NCBI GenBank assembly: GCA_963737145.1
Contig: CAVTRO010000005.1
Coordinates: 248,001 to 312,000 of the forward strand
Direction of reading: 5' to 3'
DNA from: AP-15 sp963737145
GTDB taxonomy: Bacteria; Pseudomonadota; Alphaproteobacteria; ATCC43930; CGMCC-115725
DNA: 64,000 nt
How positions within the stretch are numbered: position 1 is the first letter of the stretch; every line of letters starts with the position of its first letter. A program made the translations under genes and the position numbers. The notes below the pieces were generated by a model, which did no database searches, was not told the origin of the DNA, and saw nothing but the letters and a program-made list of their open reading frames with translations. This document shows positions 1-9,962 of this stretch, in pieces.

Positions 1-1
1 G

Positions 2-1057
2 GCGGAGCACAGTGATTTTCTCGAAGTCGCCTATCTGCTGCTGAATGGAGAATTGCCGAACGCCAAGGAAAAGGCCCAGTTCGTTTACGACATCACCCAC
101 CACACGATGGTGCACGAGCAGCTTTCGAGCTTTTTCAACGGCTTCCGCCGCGACGCGCATCCGATGGCGGTCATGTGTGGCGTGGTCGGCGCTCTGTCCG
201 CCTTCTACCATGATTCGACCGACATTCACGACCCCTACCAAAGGATGGTCGCCTCATACCGCCTGATTGCCAAGATGCCGACGATCGCGGCCATGGCCTA
301 CAAATATACGCATGGCCAACCATTCATGTACCCGCAGAACTCACTGGGTTACACCGAAAATTTCCTCCATATGACATTCGCCGTGCCGTGCGAAGAATAC
401 AAAGTCAACCCGGTCGTGGCACGGGCGCTCGATCGTATCTTCATCCTGCACGCCGATCACGAACAGAATGCGTCGACAGCCACGGTGCGCAACGCCGGAT
501 CGAGCGGCGCCAACCCGTTTGCCTGTATCGCCGCGGGAATCGCCTCGCTGTGGGGGCCGGCGCATGGCGGCGCCAATGAGCAGGTGCTGAAGATGCTCGA
601 CCGCATTGGCGACAAGAAGAACATCCCCGAGTTTATCAAAGAGGTAAAAAACAAAAACGACATTGAGTATGGCTTTGGTCATCGCGTCTACAAAAACTAC
701 GATCCGCGGGCCCGCGTTCTGCGCGACAGCTGCCACGAAGTGCTTGCCGAGCTGGGAATCAAGGATGATCCAACGCTCGACCTGGCGATGGAGCTGGAAA
801 AGATCTCGCTGAACGACGACTATTTTATTACCAGGAAATTATACCCGAACGTCGATTTCTATTCGGGAATCATCCTGAAGGCGATTGGGTTCCCGACATC
901 GATGTTTACCGCCCTGTTCGCAATCGCGCGCACCGTCGGTTGGGTCGCGCAGTGGGAGGAGATGCTCGAGGATACCGACGCCAAGCTGATGCGCCCGCGC
1001 CAGCTCTTCGTGGGAGCAGACGAGCGCCATTACGTGCCGGTCGAAAATCGCGGCTGA
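2..1057 (+). CDS. gltA: Citrate synthase, 5'-truncated by window edge
   Basis: Condenses acetyl-CoA and oxaloacetate to citrate, the entry step of the TCA cycle. The reading frame is open from base 2 (AEHSDFLEVAYLLLNGELP), so the N-terminal part lies outside the window. About 350 residues are visible. They contain the family's catalytic histidine regions (HADHEQNAST and GHRVYKNYDPRA) and the aspartate in VDFYSGIIL, followed by the conserved GFPTSMFTALFAIARTVGW block. The frame ends in NRG with TGA. The next gene starts 30 bp downstream behind its own GGAGG. Identification is secure; only the start is missing. Confidence 0.97.
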   Translation, partial: AEHSDFLEVAYLLLNGELPNAKEKAQFVYDITHHTMVHEQLSSFFNGFRRDAHPMAVMCGVVGALSAFYHDSTDIHDPYQRMVASYRLIAKMPTIAAMAYKYTHGQPFMYPQNSLGYTENFLHMTFAVPCEEYKVNPVVARALDRIFILHADHEQNASTATVRNAGSSGANPFACIAAGIASLWGPAHGGANEQVLKMLDRIGDKKNIPEFIKEVKNKNDIEYGFGHRVYKNYDPRARVLRDSCHEVLAELGIKDDPTLDLAMELEKISLNDDYFITRKLYPNVDFYSGIILKAIGFPTSMFTALFAIARTVGWVAQWEEMLEDTDAKLMRPRQLFVGADERHYVPVENRG

Positions 1058-1087
1058 TCACGGGATTTTCTTCGGGGAGGAGTCTAC

Positions 1088-2200
1088 ATGCCGGATTACA
1101 AGCTGATTTCCGCCGATTCTCACGTCAGCGAACCGCCCGATCTCTGGGCGACCCGCGTCGACAAGCAATATCGCGAGCGGGCGCCGCAGCTGATGGTCAA
1201 CCCGCCCGGCAAGGAGGGCGCCTATTTCCATTACGAGGGCTACGCGCCGCACCCGATCGGCATCGGCCTCGGCGCCGGCAAGAGCCCCGAAGAGCTGAAG
1301 GAGTTCCTGACCAAGGCGACCTATGCCGATGCCCGGCCGGGCGGCTGGGACCCCGCCGCGCGGAAGAAGGACAATGAACTCGACGGGGTCGAGGCCGACG
1401 TGCTCTACACGACCCTCGGTTTCCGCATTTTCTGGCTCAAACATCCCGGGCTGCAGGCCGACTGCTTCCGCGTCTATAACGATTGGCTCGCCGAATTCGT
1501 CAGCTTCGACCCGAAGCACATGGCCGGGCTGCCGATGATCTCGCTTTACGACCCCAAGGCCGGGGCGCAAGAGCTCGAACGCTGCGCCAAGTTGGGTCTC
1601 AAGGGGGCGATGATCTGGTGCTCGCCCCCCGAGGGGCAGCCTTACAGCTCGGACATTTACGACCCGTTCTGGGCGGCGGCGCAGGAACTGAAGATGCCGG
1701 TCAGCCTGCATGCGATCACCGGCATGGGAATGGAGAGCCAGTACAATTGGGGTGAGCGCTACATGCGCTCGACCGTGCTGTCGCACGAGGTCGAGAAATC
1801 CTTCAGCGTGCTGATCTTCTCGGGCGTGCTCGACCGCTTCCCGCAGCTGCAGATCGTCTCGGCCGAGAACAATATCGGCTGGCTGCCGTATTATCTGCAG
1901 CGCATGGACCGCGCCTTCGAGCGCCAGCGCATTTCTGCCGGCTTTACCAACAAGCTGAAGCCGAGTGAGTACTTCCAGCGCCAGATGTGGGCCACCTACA
2001 TCGACGATTACGTCGGCGTCGCTAACCGCCACTTCATTGGCGTCGACAAGCTGATGTGGTCTTCCGACTACCCGCACCAGGCTTCGACCTGGCCGCATTC
2101 GCAGGACGTCGTGGCGCGCGACTTCAAGGACGCCAGCCCCGAAGACCGCTTCAAGATCACCCGCGCCAACGCCGCCAGGCTATACGGCTTCGACGCTTAA
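1088..2200 (+). CDS. Amidohydrolase family protein (Amidohydro_2, TIM barrel)
   Basis: Predicted cytoplasmic metal-dependent hydrolase or decarboxylase of the amidohydrolase-2 (ACMSD-like) family, 370 aa. It opens with the family signature ISADSHVSEPPDLW, whose D-x-H supplies metal ligands. A later histidine (VSLHAITG) and the C-terminal segment MWSSDYPHQASTWPHS, carrying the conserved Asp and His, complete the barrel active site. The ATG is preceded by GGGGAGGAG. No pathway neighbour pins down the substrate; these enzymes often act on aromatic or heterocyclic carboxylates. The citrate synthase upstream is probably unrelated in function. Confidence 0.85.
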   Translation: MPDYKLISADSHVSEPPDLWATRVDKQYRERAPQLMVNPPGKEGAYFHYEGYAPHPIGIGLGAGKSPEELKEFLTKATYADARPGGWDPAARKKDNELDGVEADVLYTTLGFRIFWLKHPGLQADCFRVYNDWLAEFVSFDPKHMAGLPMISLYDPKAGAQELERCAKLGLKGAMIWCSPPEGQPYSSDIYDPFWAAAQELKMPVSLHAITGMGMESQYNWGERYMRSTVLSHEVEKSFSVLIFSGVLDRFPQLQIVSAENNIGWLPYYLQRMDRAFERQRISAGFTNKLKPSEYFQRQMWATYIDDYVGVANRHFIGVDKLMWSSDYPHQASTWPHSQDVVARDFKDASPEDRFKITRANAARLYGFDA

Positions 2201-2317
2201 GAGCGCGCCGGCTGCGGTCGCCAGTGAGCGCGAGCCGCAGGTTGTGAAGCATCTCACAGTTCTTCGCGGCGCAGTGGGCGTACTATTAGGCGTCATACTC
2301 GATGGGGGACCGCTCCC

Positions 2318-5300
2318 ATGCCTGCTCGCCGCGCCAAGCCGTGTCTTGTCGAGGCTCGCCCCGTCCGGGCTTGCACCGGCGCCGGCGCCCAACGCAAATC
2401 GCCGGGAGCCGCACTTGGACTGTGTGCGTTTCTGATCGTCTCGCTTTTTGCCGCGGACGCAGCAGTCGGTCAGGTTGCGAGCACCGGGCCCGCGGATTGG
2501 ATGATGCGCGGCGTCGCGGCGGCTTTGCTTGATCGGACGCCGGGGGTCGCCGCAGCCGCCCTCGTTCTCCCGCGAGCACCCGAGGCGGTCGTGGCAGCGG
2601 CAAACGCCGGGCCAGAGGCGACCCGCACCGCGCTGTTCGTCCAACTGCGCTCGTTAATGAGTGATCATGATCCCGCGGCGCGAAGTGCCGCGATTTCAGC
2701 GCTGTCGGAATTTCCGGTTGCGGAAGCCGAACGCGCCGCTATCGCCTCTGTGTTTCGTGAGCGGCTGGATCAGGACGATGACGCCGGCGTTCGGTCCGCG
2801 GCCGCCACCGCGCTCGGGAACCTCGCGACTCCCGCGCCCGAGCGCACCGCTGCCGTCGCTGCTTTGCGCAAGCGGCTGGCGGTGGATAGCGAGTGCAGGA
2901 TCCAGAGTTCTAGCGGCCGCGGCGCTGGCAAAACTCGGGGTTCCGGAGGAGGATCGCAGACCTGTTGTCGATATGGTGCGAGCATTGCTGACAAAGGGCG
3001 AATGCGACGCCAACGCAGTATGGGTCGCAGCCAAGTCACTAGGATCGTTCGGGCTCAGTGATACCGATCGTTCTTCTATCGTTGGCTCGCTGCGTGAACG
3101 CCTCGGTAACTCGGACGAGCAGGTCCAAGCAATCACGGCTCTGGGAGCGTTTGCACCCGAGGCGCCTGATCCCTCCCTCATCATTGCCGATCTCTGTGAT
3201 CGGCTAAAGGATCCCGCATGGGGCTTTCAAGGTCTCGCTGCCGCCCTGCTCGGAGCGTCTTCGATCCCGCAGTCCAATCGCCCCTGTGTCGTTGCTGCCC
3301 TGGGTGAGCGGCTGCAGAACGACCCCGACTCGCAGGTCTGGGGGGAGGCCGCGGCGGCATTGGCGAAGCTTCCGCTTACCGATCCTGAGCGTTCGTCGTT
3401 TTTGGGTGCTCTTCGTGAACGGCTGAAAAGAGACAAGCTACCTGCATTCCCGATCTTAAGTGCGACGCTGAACAAGCTCGCGGTTTCGGAAGAGGAACGT
3501 ACCTCCGTCAGCGCGATCCTCCACAAGAGATTGGAAAAGGAGAAGGAATCAGCTGAGCGCGCAGCGGTCTCCAAGCTACTCGGCGAGTTTGCGGTCCCGG
3601 CGACTGACCGCAGTCCGGTCATAACCGCTCTGCTCAATCGGCTGAACGCCGACGGTGATGCAGATGTGCGGAAAGCAGCGGCCGGGGCACTCGGCGCGTT
3701 AGCCGTAGCAGAGCCTGATCGAACTTCGGTTGTCACTGCGCTGCGCACACGGCTGGACGATGAAGAGGACACGGATGTCCGGGATGCTGCTGCTGCCGCG
3801 TTGTTGGAACTGGGCCCGGTAGACGGCCCCACTCTGCTCGCCGAATGGCGCCTTATTTACGAGGGCGAGGCGAGACGATCGGCCATTTGGCGCGCGCGCG
3901 GCACTGTTGCTACCGGGGCACCCGATTGGCCCGATCCGATTCATGTGCTCGTAGCGTTTCTCGGCCATCGGTCGCCGGTCGAGCTGCCTTGGGAAGAGGT
4001 CGAAGGACAGCCGCATCGAGCGGTCGAGTACCTCAAAATTTTTGATAGTTCGTGGCCCGATATCGTGCCGTCGCCAGGATTCAAAATCGAAGCGGCCGAC
4101 CGCCTGATCGACATCGTGCAGCGCACCTGCTCGGCGTTGGCGGGGGCGGCCGGATCCGAGGATTTCGTCGCAGGAGCGTTACGCTGGTCGCGGGATGAGT
4201 TCGGTGCGGCGTGGCGCGCTCTGACCGGAGCGGATGATTACAAAACGCCCCGCCGTTGCTGGACTGCGGCTGAGCGAGATGTGCTTATTAGCCTGCAAGG
4301 CAAGCTTACGCACGCAGGGCTAGCTTCTCAGGCGACCGTGCTGCAGAACGCCATCAAAGCGGACGCGTCGGCGCCGATAATCGGGCTGGTCGGTTACGGC
4401 GTGATCGCCTGGACAATATTTTGGGTGGGTTTGATCGCTGCGTTTCCGTACAACCGCCATGTGCGCGCAGTGTACCTCTTCAATGAGAAGCTGCGCGGAA
4501 TGCTGAGCCTTTGGTTCGTGCCGGTCGTCCTCGGCATTGTGCCCGGCGCCAGGCGTCACTTGCTTCGGCCGTTTCGCTCGGACCTCTTGAGGGACGCGCG
4601 CATCGACGAATTCGACGAAAGCAATTGGTTTCCTAGTTCCGAGGTCCTCGACCGGGGCGGCATACGCCTGCTTCTGGCTGACGCCGTTTCGCGGGTTGCC
4701 GGGATTTGCCTCCTGGTCGGGGAATTGGGCCTTGGGAAAACGCTCTTTCTGCGGCGCGTGGCAAAACGATCTTACCGTCCCCTCGTCTTTCTCTACGCCC
4801 GGGCCTGCGTTGACGGCGTGCCCGAAGCGATTGTGCAGGCCACAAGAGGGGTGCAGGACCCTCGCTTCTTTGAGGCAATGATCTACACCGGCAGCCTTGC
4901 CGTAATCATCGATGGCTTGAACGAGGTTTCTGCGGAAGCCCGCGGCAAGATCCTGGAGTTTGTCAAAAGGAATGCCAGGGACGGCAACATCCTGGTCTCT
5001 ACGCAGCCGCTCGAATGGGGCGACAAGGACGGTCCGCCCGTCCCCGGCGCCCGCATCTTGGAGCTGCAGCCGCTCGCCCGCGGCGCGATGGAAGATTTTC
5101 TGCTCAGCCGTCCGGCCGGCGCGCGAGCCGAGCGAAAGGTGCACGGCACCGCGTATCAGGGCGCAGTACGGGAATTTTTGCGTACGACCCTGGACGAGGC
5201 GCCAAGCCCGGACGAGGGGGCCGCGGCGCAGATCGTGCTCTCGAACCCGATGGATCTGACTTATGCCAGTGAACTCATCTCTGCGGGATTGATGCCACGA

Positions 5301-5822
5301 CCCGACGAGATGGTCGGTCAGGCATTCGAGCTGGCGCGAAGGCACTACGTCGAGATCGCCAAGCGCGAATTCCCAACCTCTCAGTTCGCAAAGCGGGTCG
5401 TCGATCTGCGTCTTGCCGACCGGAATTGGCTCGAGACGGGAGATTTTGCCAACGAGCAGGCGTCACTCGAGACCTATCGCCTACTGGTGCGCGCCGATAT
5501 TCTCGACGAGGACGGGAGGGCGGAGAGTCGACTGCGTTTCCGCCACGACAAGGTAATGGACTTCTTCCTGAAGCTGGCCTTCGATGAGAACCCCGCGGCA
5601 CAGATCGCAAATTTTGACGACCCGCGCTTTCGCGGCGTCTATCTGCTCTACGCACAGACGGCCGAGATCGAGGTTGCTCGGCACCTCCGTGACCAGCTCG
5701 TGTTGCGTGCAGCGACAACCCGCGACCATGCGCTGAGCGACGAGTTCGTTCGGCGGCTGTCGCTGCGCGATACGGGGGCCGCGGCCCAAAGTGCTGGCTC
5801 TTTAGTCGCGGTGTCTGCCTGA
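2318..5822 (+). CDS. HEAT-repeat protein with membrane segments and NACHT-type NTPase (one frameshift)
   Basis: A protein of about 1,165 aa read in two frames. An N-terminal hydrophobic stretch (LGLCAFLIVSLFAADAAVG, about residues 34-52) looks like a signal peptide or anchor. Nine or ten HEAT-like repeats of about 38 aa follow (pattern D-x-D-V-R-x-A-A-x-A-L-G), then a hydrophobic span near 4372-4440 (IIGLVGYGVIAWTIFWVGL) and a weaker one near 4500-4550. A STAND/NACHT NTPase comes next, with Walker A GELGLGKT (about 4718-4741), Walker B-like AVIIDGLNEV (about 4900) and the C-terminal FRHDKVMDFFLK typical of NACHT proteins. The frame breaks at about 2894: omitting one T joins RLAVDSE to AGSRVLAAAALAKLG in exact HEAT register. 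RBS is GGGGGAC before the ATG. No operon partner is visible. A sensor or defence role is inference only. Confidence 0.8.
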
Positions 5823-5859
5823 GCAAGGGCCACCAGACCTCGTGGGCGCCGGCGCAGTC

Positions 5860-5924
5860 GTAGGGCGGAAAAGCGCCGGCGCAACTCCGTCGAACTCGGC
5901 GGCGGAATGCGCCTTCCGCCCTAC
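5860..5924. repeat. Inverted repeat GTAGGGCGGAA ... TTCCGCCCTAC
   Basis: An 11-bp perfect inverted repeat (5860-5870 and 5914-5924) encloses 43 bp that also contain GCGCC/GGCGC pairs. It lies in the 276-bp gap between the HEAT-NACHT gene and the acyl-CoA ligase. It resembles dispersed REP-like palindromes and could fold into a hairpin that ends transcription of the upstream gene. The rest of the gap shows no gene. Confidence 0.6.
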
Positions 5925-6098
5925 ATTCTACAGTCGCCCTCGAATTGCCATACTATCAGCGTATATTGAACAGGAGCGTGGAATCCGGATTGAGCGCGCC
6001 AGCCGCATTAACACAAGGTGGATCACGACCGCTTGACCTTCGCGCGGCGCACCGTGAGGATGCCGGGATTGTAATCGGGCCGGAGTTAACAGCTTACC

Positions 6099-7751
6099 GT
6101 GTTGTCGGCTGAGTCCCGCGACGGTCGGGCTCTCTATAGCGCATCGCACCTTGCTCGGAACGCGGCGAATTTCGCGCCGCTGACGCCGCTCGGGTTTCTG
6201 TCACGGTCGGCTGAGGTCTACCCCGATAAGGTTGCGGTGACGCACGGCGCTGTCCGCATCACCTACGGTCGGTTGTACGATCGCTGCCGCCAATTCGCGG
6301 ATTCGTTGCGCCGCCGCGGGATAGAGCGCGGCGATACTGTTGCAGTCCTCGCGCCGAACGTGCCGGCGTTGCTTGAGGCGCATTACGGTGTGCCGTTGGC
6401 GGGTGCGGTGCTCAACGCATTGAATTATCGCCTCGACGCACGGTCGATCGCCTTCATCCTCTCGCATGGGCAAGCGAAGCTGCTGATCGCCGACCGCGAA
6501 TTCTCGCCGATCGTCGAGGAGGTGCTGGCCGCATTGCCGGAACCAATTCCCCTCGTGGAAATCGACGACGAGGCCGGCGGTGCCTCGCTCGGCGGGACGG
6601 ACTACGAAACCTTCCTTGCCGAAGGTGATCCCGCCGCAACCTGGTCCGGGCCGCAGGACGAATGGGACCCGATAGCCCTCAACTACACTTCCGGCACGAC
6701 CGGCAATCCCAAAGGCGTCGTCTACCACCATCGCGGCGCCTTTCTGAATGCGCTCGGCAATGCGATCACCTTCGGGCTCGACCGCAACTCGGTCTATCTG
6801 TGGACGCTGCCGATGTTTCACTGCAACGGCTGGACCTACCCCTGGGCAGTGACCGCAGTGGCCGGGACTCATGTCTGTCTGCGCCGGGTCGATCCCGCGG
6901 CGATTTTCGCGGCGATCGCCGAGCATGGGGTAACGCATCTGTGCGGCGCCCCGATAGTGCTGAACATGCTCGTGCACGCGCCCGACGAGGCAAAACGGCG
7001 GTTTGACCATATCGTCGAGGTCGCCACCGGCGGCGCCGCTCCGCCCTCCGCGGTGATCGAGGCTATGGAACGCATGGGGTTTCGGGTCACTCACCTCTAC
7101 GGCTTGACCGAAACTTATGGGCCCTCGACTGTCTGCGCGTGGCAGGAGGAATGGGCCGGCCTGCCGCTATCGGAGCGTGCGGCCCGCATGGCCCGGCAAG
7201 GCGTCAATTACCTGACCGTCGAGGGCCAGCGCGTCGTCGACCCGCAGACGATGGCCGATGTCCCGGCGGATGGCAGCACGATGGGCGAGCTGGTCTTGCG
7301 CAGCAACACGGTGATGAAGGGGTATCTAAAGAACCCGGCGGCGACCGAGGCGGCGTTCGAGCATGGCTGGTTCCACACCGGCGACCTCGCGGTCCGCCAT
7401 CCCGACGGCTATGTCGAAATCAAGGACCGCTCAAAGGACATCATCATCTCGGGCGGCGAGAACATCTCCTCGCTGGAAGTCGAGGATGCCCTCTACCGGC
7501 ATCCCCAAATCATGGAGGCGGCCGTCGTCGCCAGACCCGACCCGGTCTGGGGCGAGAGCCCGTGCGCCTTTGTGACCCTCATACCCGATGCCGGCCCGGT
7601 ATCGGCCGAAGACATCATCGCCTGGTGCCGTGCCAACCTGGCACATTACAAAGTACCGCGGACAATCGTGTTCGGCCCGTTGCCCAAGACCTCGACCGGC
7701 AAGATCCAGAAATTCGAGCTGCGCGACCGCGCCAGGGAGATTGCTCCGTGA
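6099..7751 (+). CDS. AMP-dependent acyl-CoA ligase (fatty-acyl-CoA synthetase family)
   Basis: Activates a carboxylic acid through an acyl-adenylate to its CoA thioester. 550 aa, usual for the family. P-loop motif YTSGTTGNPKGVV, adenylate-binding LYGLTETYGP, FHTGDLAVRHPDGY, KDIIISGGENISS and the C-terminal TSTGKIQKFELR lysine are all present. The N-terminal LTPLGFLSRSAEVYPDKVAV matches medium-chain or methylmercaptopropionyl-type ligases more than long-chain FadD. The start is GTG at 6099; no strong SD is visible. The stop overlaps the next gene (GTGA), so ligase, SDR, kinase-like and DUF6285 genes look like one operon for breakdown of a specific acyl or alcohol substrate. The substrate is not known. 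Confidence 0.92.
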   Translation: MLSAESRDGRALYSASHLARNAANFAPLTPLGFLSRSAEVYPDKVAVTHGAVRITYGRLYDRCRQFADSLRRRGIERGDTVAVLAPNVPALLEAHYGVPLAGAVLNALNYRLDARSIAFILSHGQAKLLIADREFSPIVEEVLAALPEPIPLVEIDDEAGGASLGGTDYETFLAEGDPAATWSGPQDEWDPIALNYTSGTTGNPKGVVYHHRGAFLNALGNAITFGLDRNSVYLWTLPMFHCNGWTYPWAVTAVAGTHVCLRRVDPAAIFAAIAEHGVTHLCGAPIVLNMLVHAPDEAKRRFDHIVEVATGGAAPPSAVIEAMERMGFRVTHLYGLTETYGPSTVCAWQEEWAGLPLSERAARMARQGVNYLTVEGQRVVDPQTMADVPADGSTMGELVLRSNTVMKGYLKNPAATEAAFEHGWFHTGDLAVRHPDGYVEIKDRSKDIIISGGENISSLEVEDALYRHPQIMEAAVVARPDPVWGESPCAFVTLIPDAGPVSAEDIIAWCRANLAHYKVPRTIVFGPLPKTSTGKIQKFELRDRAREIAP

Positions 7752-8521
7752 CGGAGCTGCCAAGCTTCGATCTCGCAGGCCAAGTCGCGCTGGTTACCGG
7801 TGCGTCGAGCGGGATCGGGCGGCATCTGGCCGAGCTCCTCGCTGCAGCGGGGGCCAAGGTGGCGCTCGCCGCGCGCCGAGTGGATCGGCTCGCCGAAGCG
7901 GCTGCCGAGATCTCAGCCGCCGGAGGCCACAGCCTGCCGGTCGCTTGCGACGTTACCCGGCCGGACAGCGTCGCCACCACTGTCGCGGCCGTCGAAAACG
8001 AGCTCGGGCCGCTGAGCATCCTGGTCAACAACGCCGGCGTCGTGGTCAGCAAGCCGGTATTGCAGCACACCGAAGAGGATTGGGATTACGTCGTCGGCAC
8101 CAACCTCAAGGGGGCCTGGCTGATGGCCCGCGAGTTCGCGCAACACCTCGTCGAGCGGCAGCGGCCCGGGCGGATTGTAAATATCGCCTCCGTCCTCGGC
8201 GAACGCACCATCGCTAGCGTGCCGAGCTATACCGCGGCAAAGGCGGGCCTGATCCACTTGACCCGGGTATTGGCGATGGAGCTGGCGCGCTACGGGATTC
8301 TCGTCAACGCGATCGCCCCCGGTTATATCGAGACCGATTTTAACCGCGATTTCTTTCGTTCCGAGGCGGGGAAGAGGCTCGAAGCGCGTATTCCACTGCG
8401 CCATATCGGGCAGCCGCGTGACCTCGACGGCGTCATGCTGCTGCTCGCGTCGCCGGCGGGCGCCTATATGACGGGCGCGGTTATCGCAATCGATGGCGGG
8501 CACGGGGTCGCCTCGATCTGA
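7748..8521 (+). CDS. SDR-family NAD(P)-dependent oxidoreductase
   Basis: Classical short-chain dehydrogenase, 257 aa, Rossmann fold. Residues 17-24 carry the cofactor motif TGASSGIG; NNAG follows mid-protein, then catalytic Ser in NIASVLGER, and SYTAAK supplies the Tyr-x-x-x-Lys pair. The C-terminus ends YMTGAVIAIDGGHGV as in FabG-like enzymes. The GTG start overlaps the ligase stop as GTGA, implying translational coupling. It probably oxidises a 3-hydroxyacyl-CoA or alcohol in the same pathway; this is inference from the neighbours. Confidence 0.93.
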   Translation: MTELPSFDLAGQVALVTGASSGIGRHLAELLAAAGAKVALAARRVDRLAEAAAEISAAGGHSLPVACDVTRPDSVATTVAAVENELGPLSILVNNAGVVVSKPVLQHTEEDWDYVVGTNLKGAWLMAREFAQHLVERQRPGRIVNIASVLGERTIASVPSYTAAKAGLIHLTRVLAMELARYGILVNAIAPGYIETDFNRDFFRSEAGKRLEARIPLRHIGQPRDLDGVMLLLASPAGAYMTGAVIAIDGGHGVASI

Positions 8522-9572
8522 GCCGTGCGTCCGCGGCGCAGCGGTCGAGGATCGCCGCGCGGCATTGGCGCGGTTTCTCGCCGAGGCAAGCGGTGCAGCC
8601 ACGGTCGAGATTACAGGCCTCATGCCATTGCGGGGTGGCGCCATCCAGGAGAATTGGGCCGTCGATGCGGGGTTTTCCGGCGGCGCGCTCGCCGGAGAAC
8701 AGCGCTTGGTGCTGCGCACGGCCGCGCCGACGGGGGTCGCCGCAAGTCTGGGCCGGCTCGAAGAGTTCGCCGTGCTGAAGGCGGCCTTCGCAGCCGGGGT
8801 GACAGTGCCAGAGCCGCTCTGGGCGAGCGACGCCCCGGAGATAATGGGCAAGCCGTTTTTCACGATGCGGCGGGTCGAGGGGACCGCCGCAGCCCATCGG
8901 ATCACCCGCGATCCGGCGCTCGAACCCGCGCTCCCGGCGATCGCCGAGCGGCTCGGCCGCGAGCTCGCCCGGATCCATACGATCCGGCCGCCGCGCGCCG
9001 ATCTGGCATTTCTCGCGCCGTACCAAGAGGTCGGACCGGCGTCTCAGATCTGCGCATTTCGCGCCTATCTCGATGGTCATGCGGCGCCGCGGCCGGTGCT
9101 CGAATGGGGCATCCGCTGGCTTGAAATCCATATTCCGGCGCCGACCGACCCCGTCCTTTGCCATCACGATTTTCGCACCGGCAATTACATGTTGGACGGT
9201 GCTGCGCTGACCGGGGTTCTCGATTGGGAATTTTCCGGCTGGGGCGATCCGCACGAAGATATCGGGTGGTTTTGCTCAAAAGGCTGGCGCTTCGCGCGGC
9301 TCGACCGTGAAGCAGGCGGCATCGCCGACCGCGCGACGTTCTATAGGGGGTACGAGAACCAGTCCGGGCGACCGGCCGACCCGCGGCGGGTCTTCTTTTG
9401 GGAGGTGCTGGCCAGCGTCCGCTGGGCAGTGATCGCCCTGCAGCAAAGCGACCGCTATATGATCGGCGGGGAGCGCAATCTCGATCTCGCGCTAACCGGA
9501 CGGCGTGCAACCGAGTGCGAGTTGGAGATCTTGATGCTACTGGACACGGGTGGAGCGCCGAGCGGTGCGTGA
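8493..9572 (+). CDS. Phosphotransferase family protein (APH/ACAD10-like kinase fold)
   Basis: 359-aa protein of the aminoglycoside phosphotransferase/choline kinase fold. The Brenner-type catalytic loop CHHDFRTGNYM and the metal-binding segment LDWEFSGWGDPHEDIGW are intact. In acyl-CoA catabolic operons such proteins resemble the N-terminal kinase domain of human ACAD10/11, which phosphorylates 4-hydroxy acids, rather than drug-resistance kinases. The start overlaps the SDR by 29 bp. Resistance function is unlikely given the operon. Substrate assignment is inference. Confidence 0.88.
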   Translation: MAGTGSPRSEPCVRGAAVEDRRAALARFLAEASGAATVEITGLMPLRGGAIQENWAVDAGFSGGALAGEQRLVLRTAAPTGVAASLGRLEEFAVLKAAFAAGVTVPEPLWASDAPEIMGKPFFTMRRVEGTAAAHRITRDPALEPALPAIAERLGRELARIHTIRPPRADLAFLAPYQEVGPASQICAFRAYLDGHAAPRPVLEWGIRWLEIHIPAPTDPVLCHHDFRTGNYMLDGAALTGVLDWEFSGWGDPHEDIGWFCSKGWRFARLDREAGGIADRATFYRGYENQSGRPADPRRVFFWEVLASVRWAVIALQQSDRYMIGGERNLDLALTGRRATECELEILMLLDTGGAPSGA

Positions 9573-9942
9573 CCTGCCGACCGGACCGGCGCTGCTCGCC
9601 CTCGCCCGCGACGTGCTGCTGAACGAACTGATGCCGCTATTGCCGCAGACGGCGCATCTCGAAGCCCGGCTCGTTGCCAACAGCATGGCAATCGCCGAAC
9701 GCGAAGCTGTTTCGGGCGCCCCCCCATCACAGGAGATCTGTCACGAGCTGGAGAAATTGTACGGCGAGGCGGCAGAGGGCGAGCAAGGGCTTATGCACCG
9801 CTTCGCGCGCGACCTTCGTGCCGGCGTCTTCAAAGACGGTGAGTCTCGCGAACGCCACGCGCGCGAGATACTCTGGCGCCTCACGATCGCCAAGCTGCGC
9901 GACGCCAATCCGAGGTTCTTGAACGCCAATGGCTTCAGTTAG
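9550..9942 (+). CDS. DUF6285 domain protein
   Basis: Small helical cytoplasmic protein of about 125-130 aa. The pattern LARDVLLNELMPLLP...EARLVANSMAIAERE and the ending AKLRDANPRFL match DUF6285, which typically sits next to APH-like kinases and acyl-CoA dehydrogenases. Either GTG 9550 or GTG 9565 (VRDLPTGPALL) could start it; the second nearly abuts the preceding stop and fits the family better. Biochemical role unknown; it is probably an accessory to the upstream kinase-like protein. Confidence 0.82.
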   Translation: MERRAVRDLPTGPALLALARDVLLNELMPLLPQTAHLEARLVANSMAIAEREAVSGAPPSQEICHELEKLYGEAAEGEQGLMHRFARDLRAGVFKDGESRERHAREILWRLTIAKLRDANPRFLNANGFS

Positions 9943-9962
9943 CCATGGTGGGAGATCAAGCT

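Noticed and set aside
8493..9572. Antibiotic resistance reading of the APH-fold gene
   Set aside because: The operon context (CoA ligase, SDR, DUF6285) and the motif HHDFRTGNYM fit the ACAD10/11-like metabolic subgroup.
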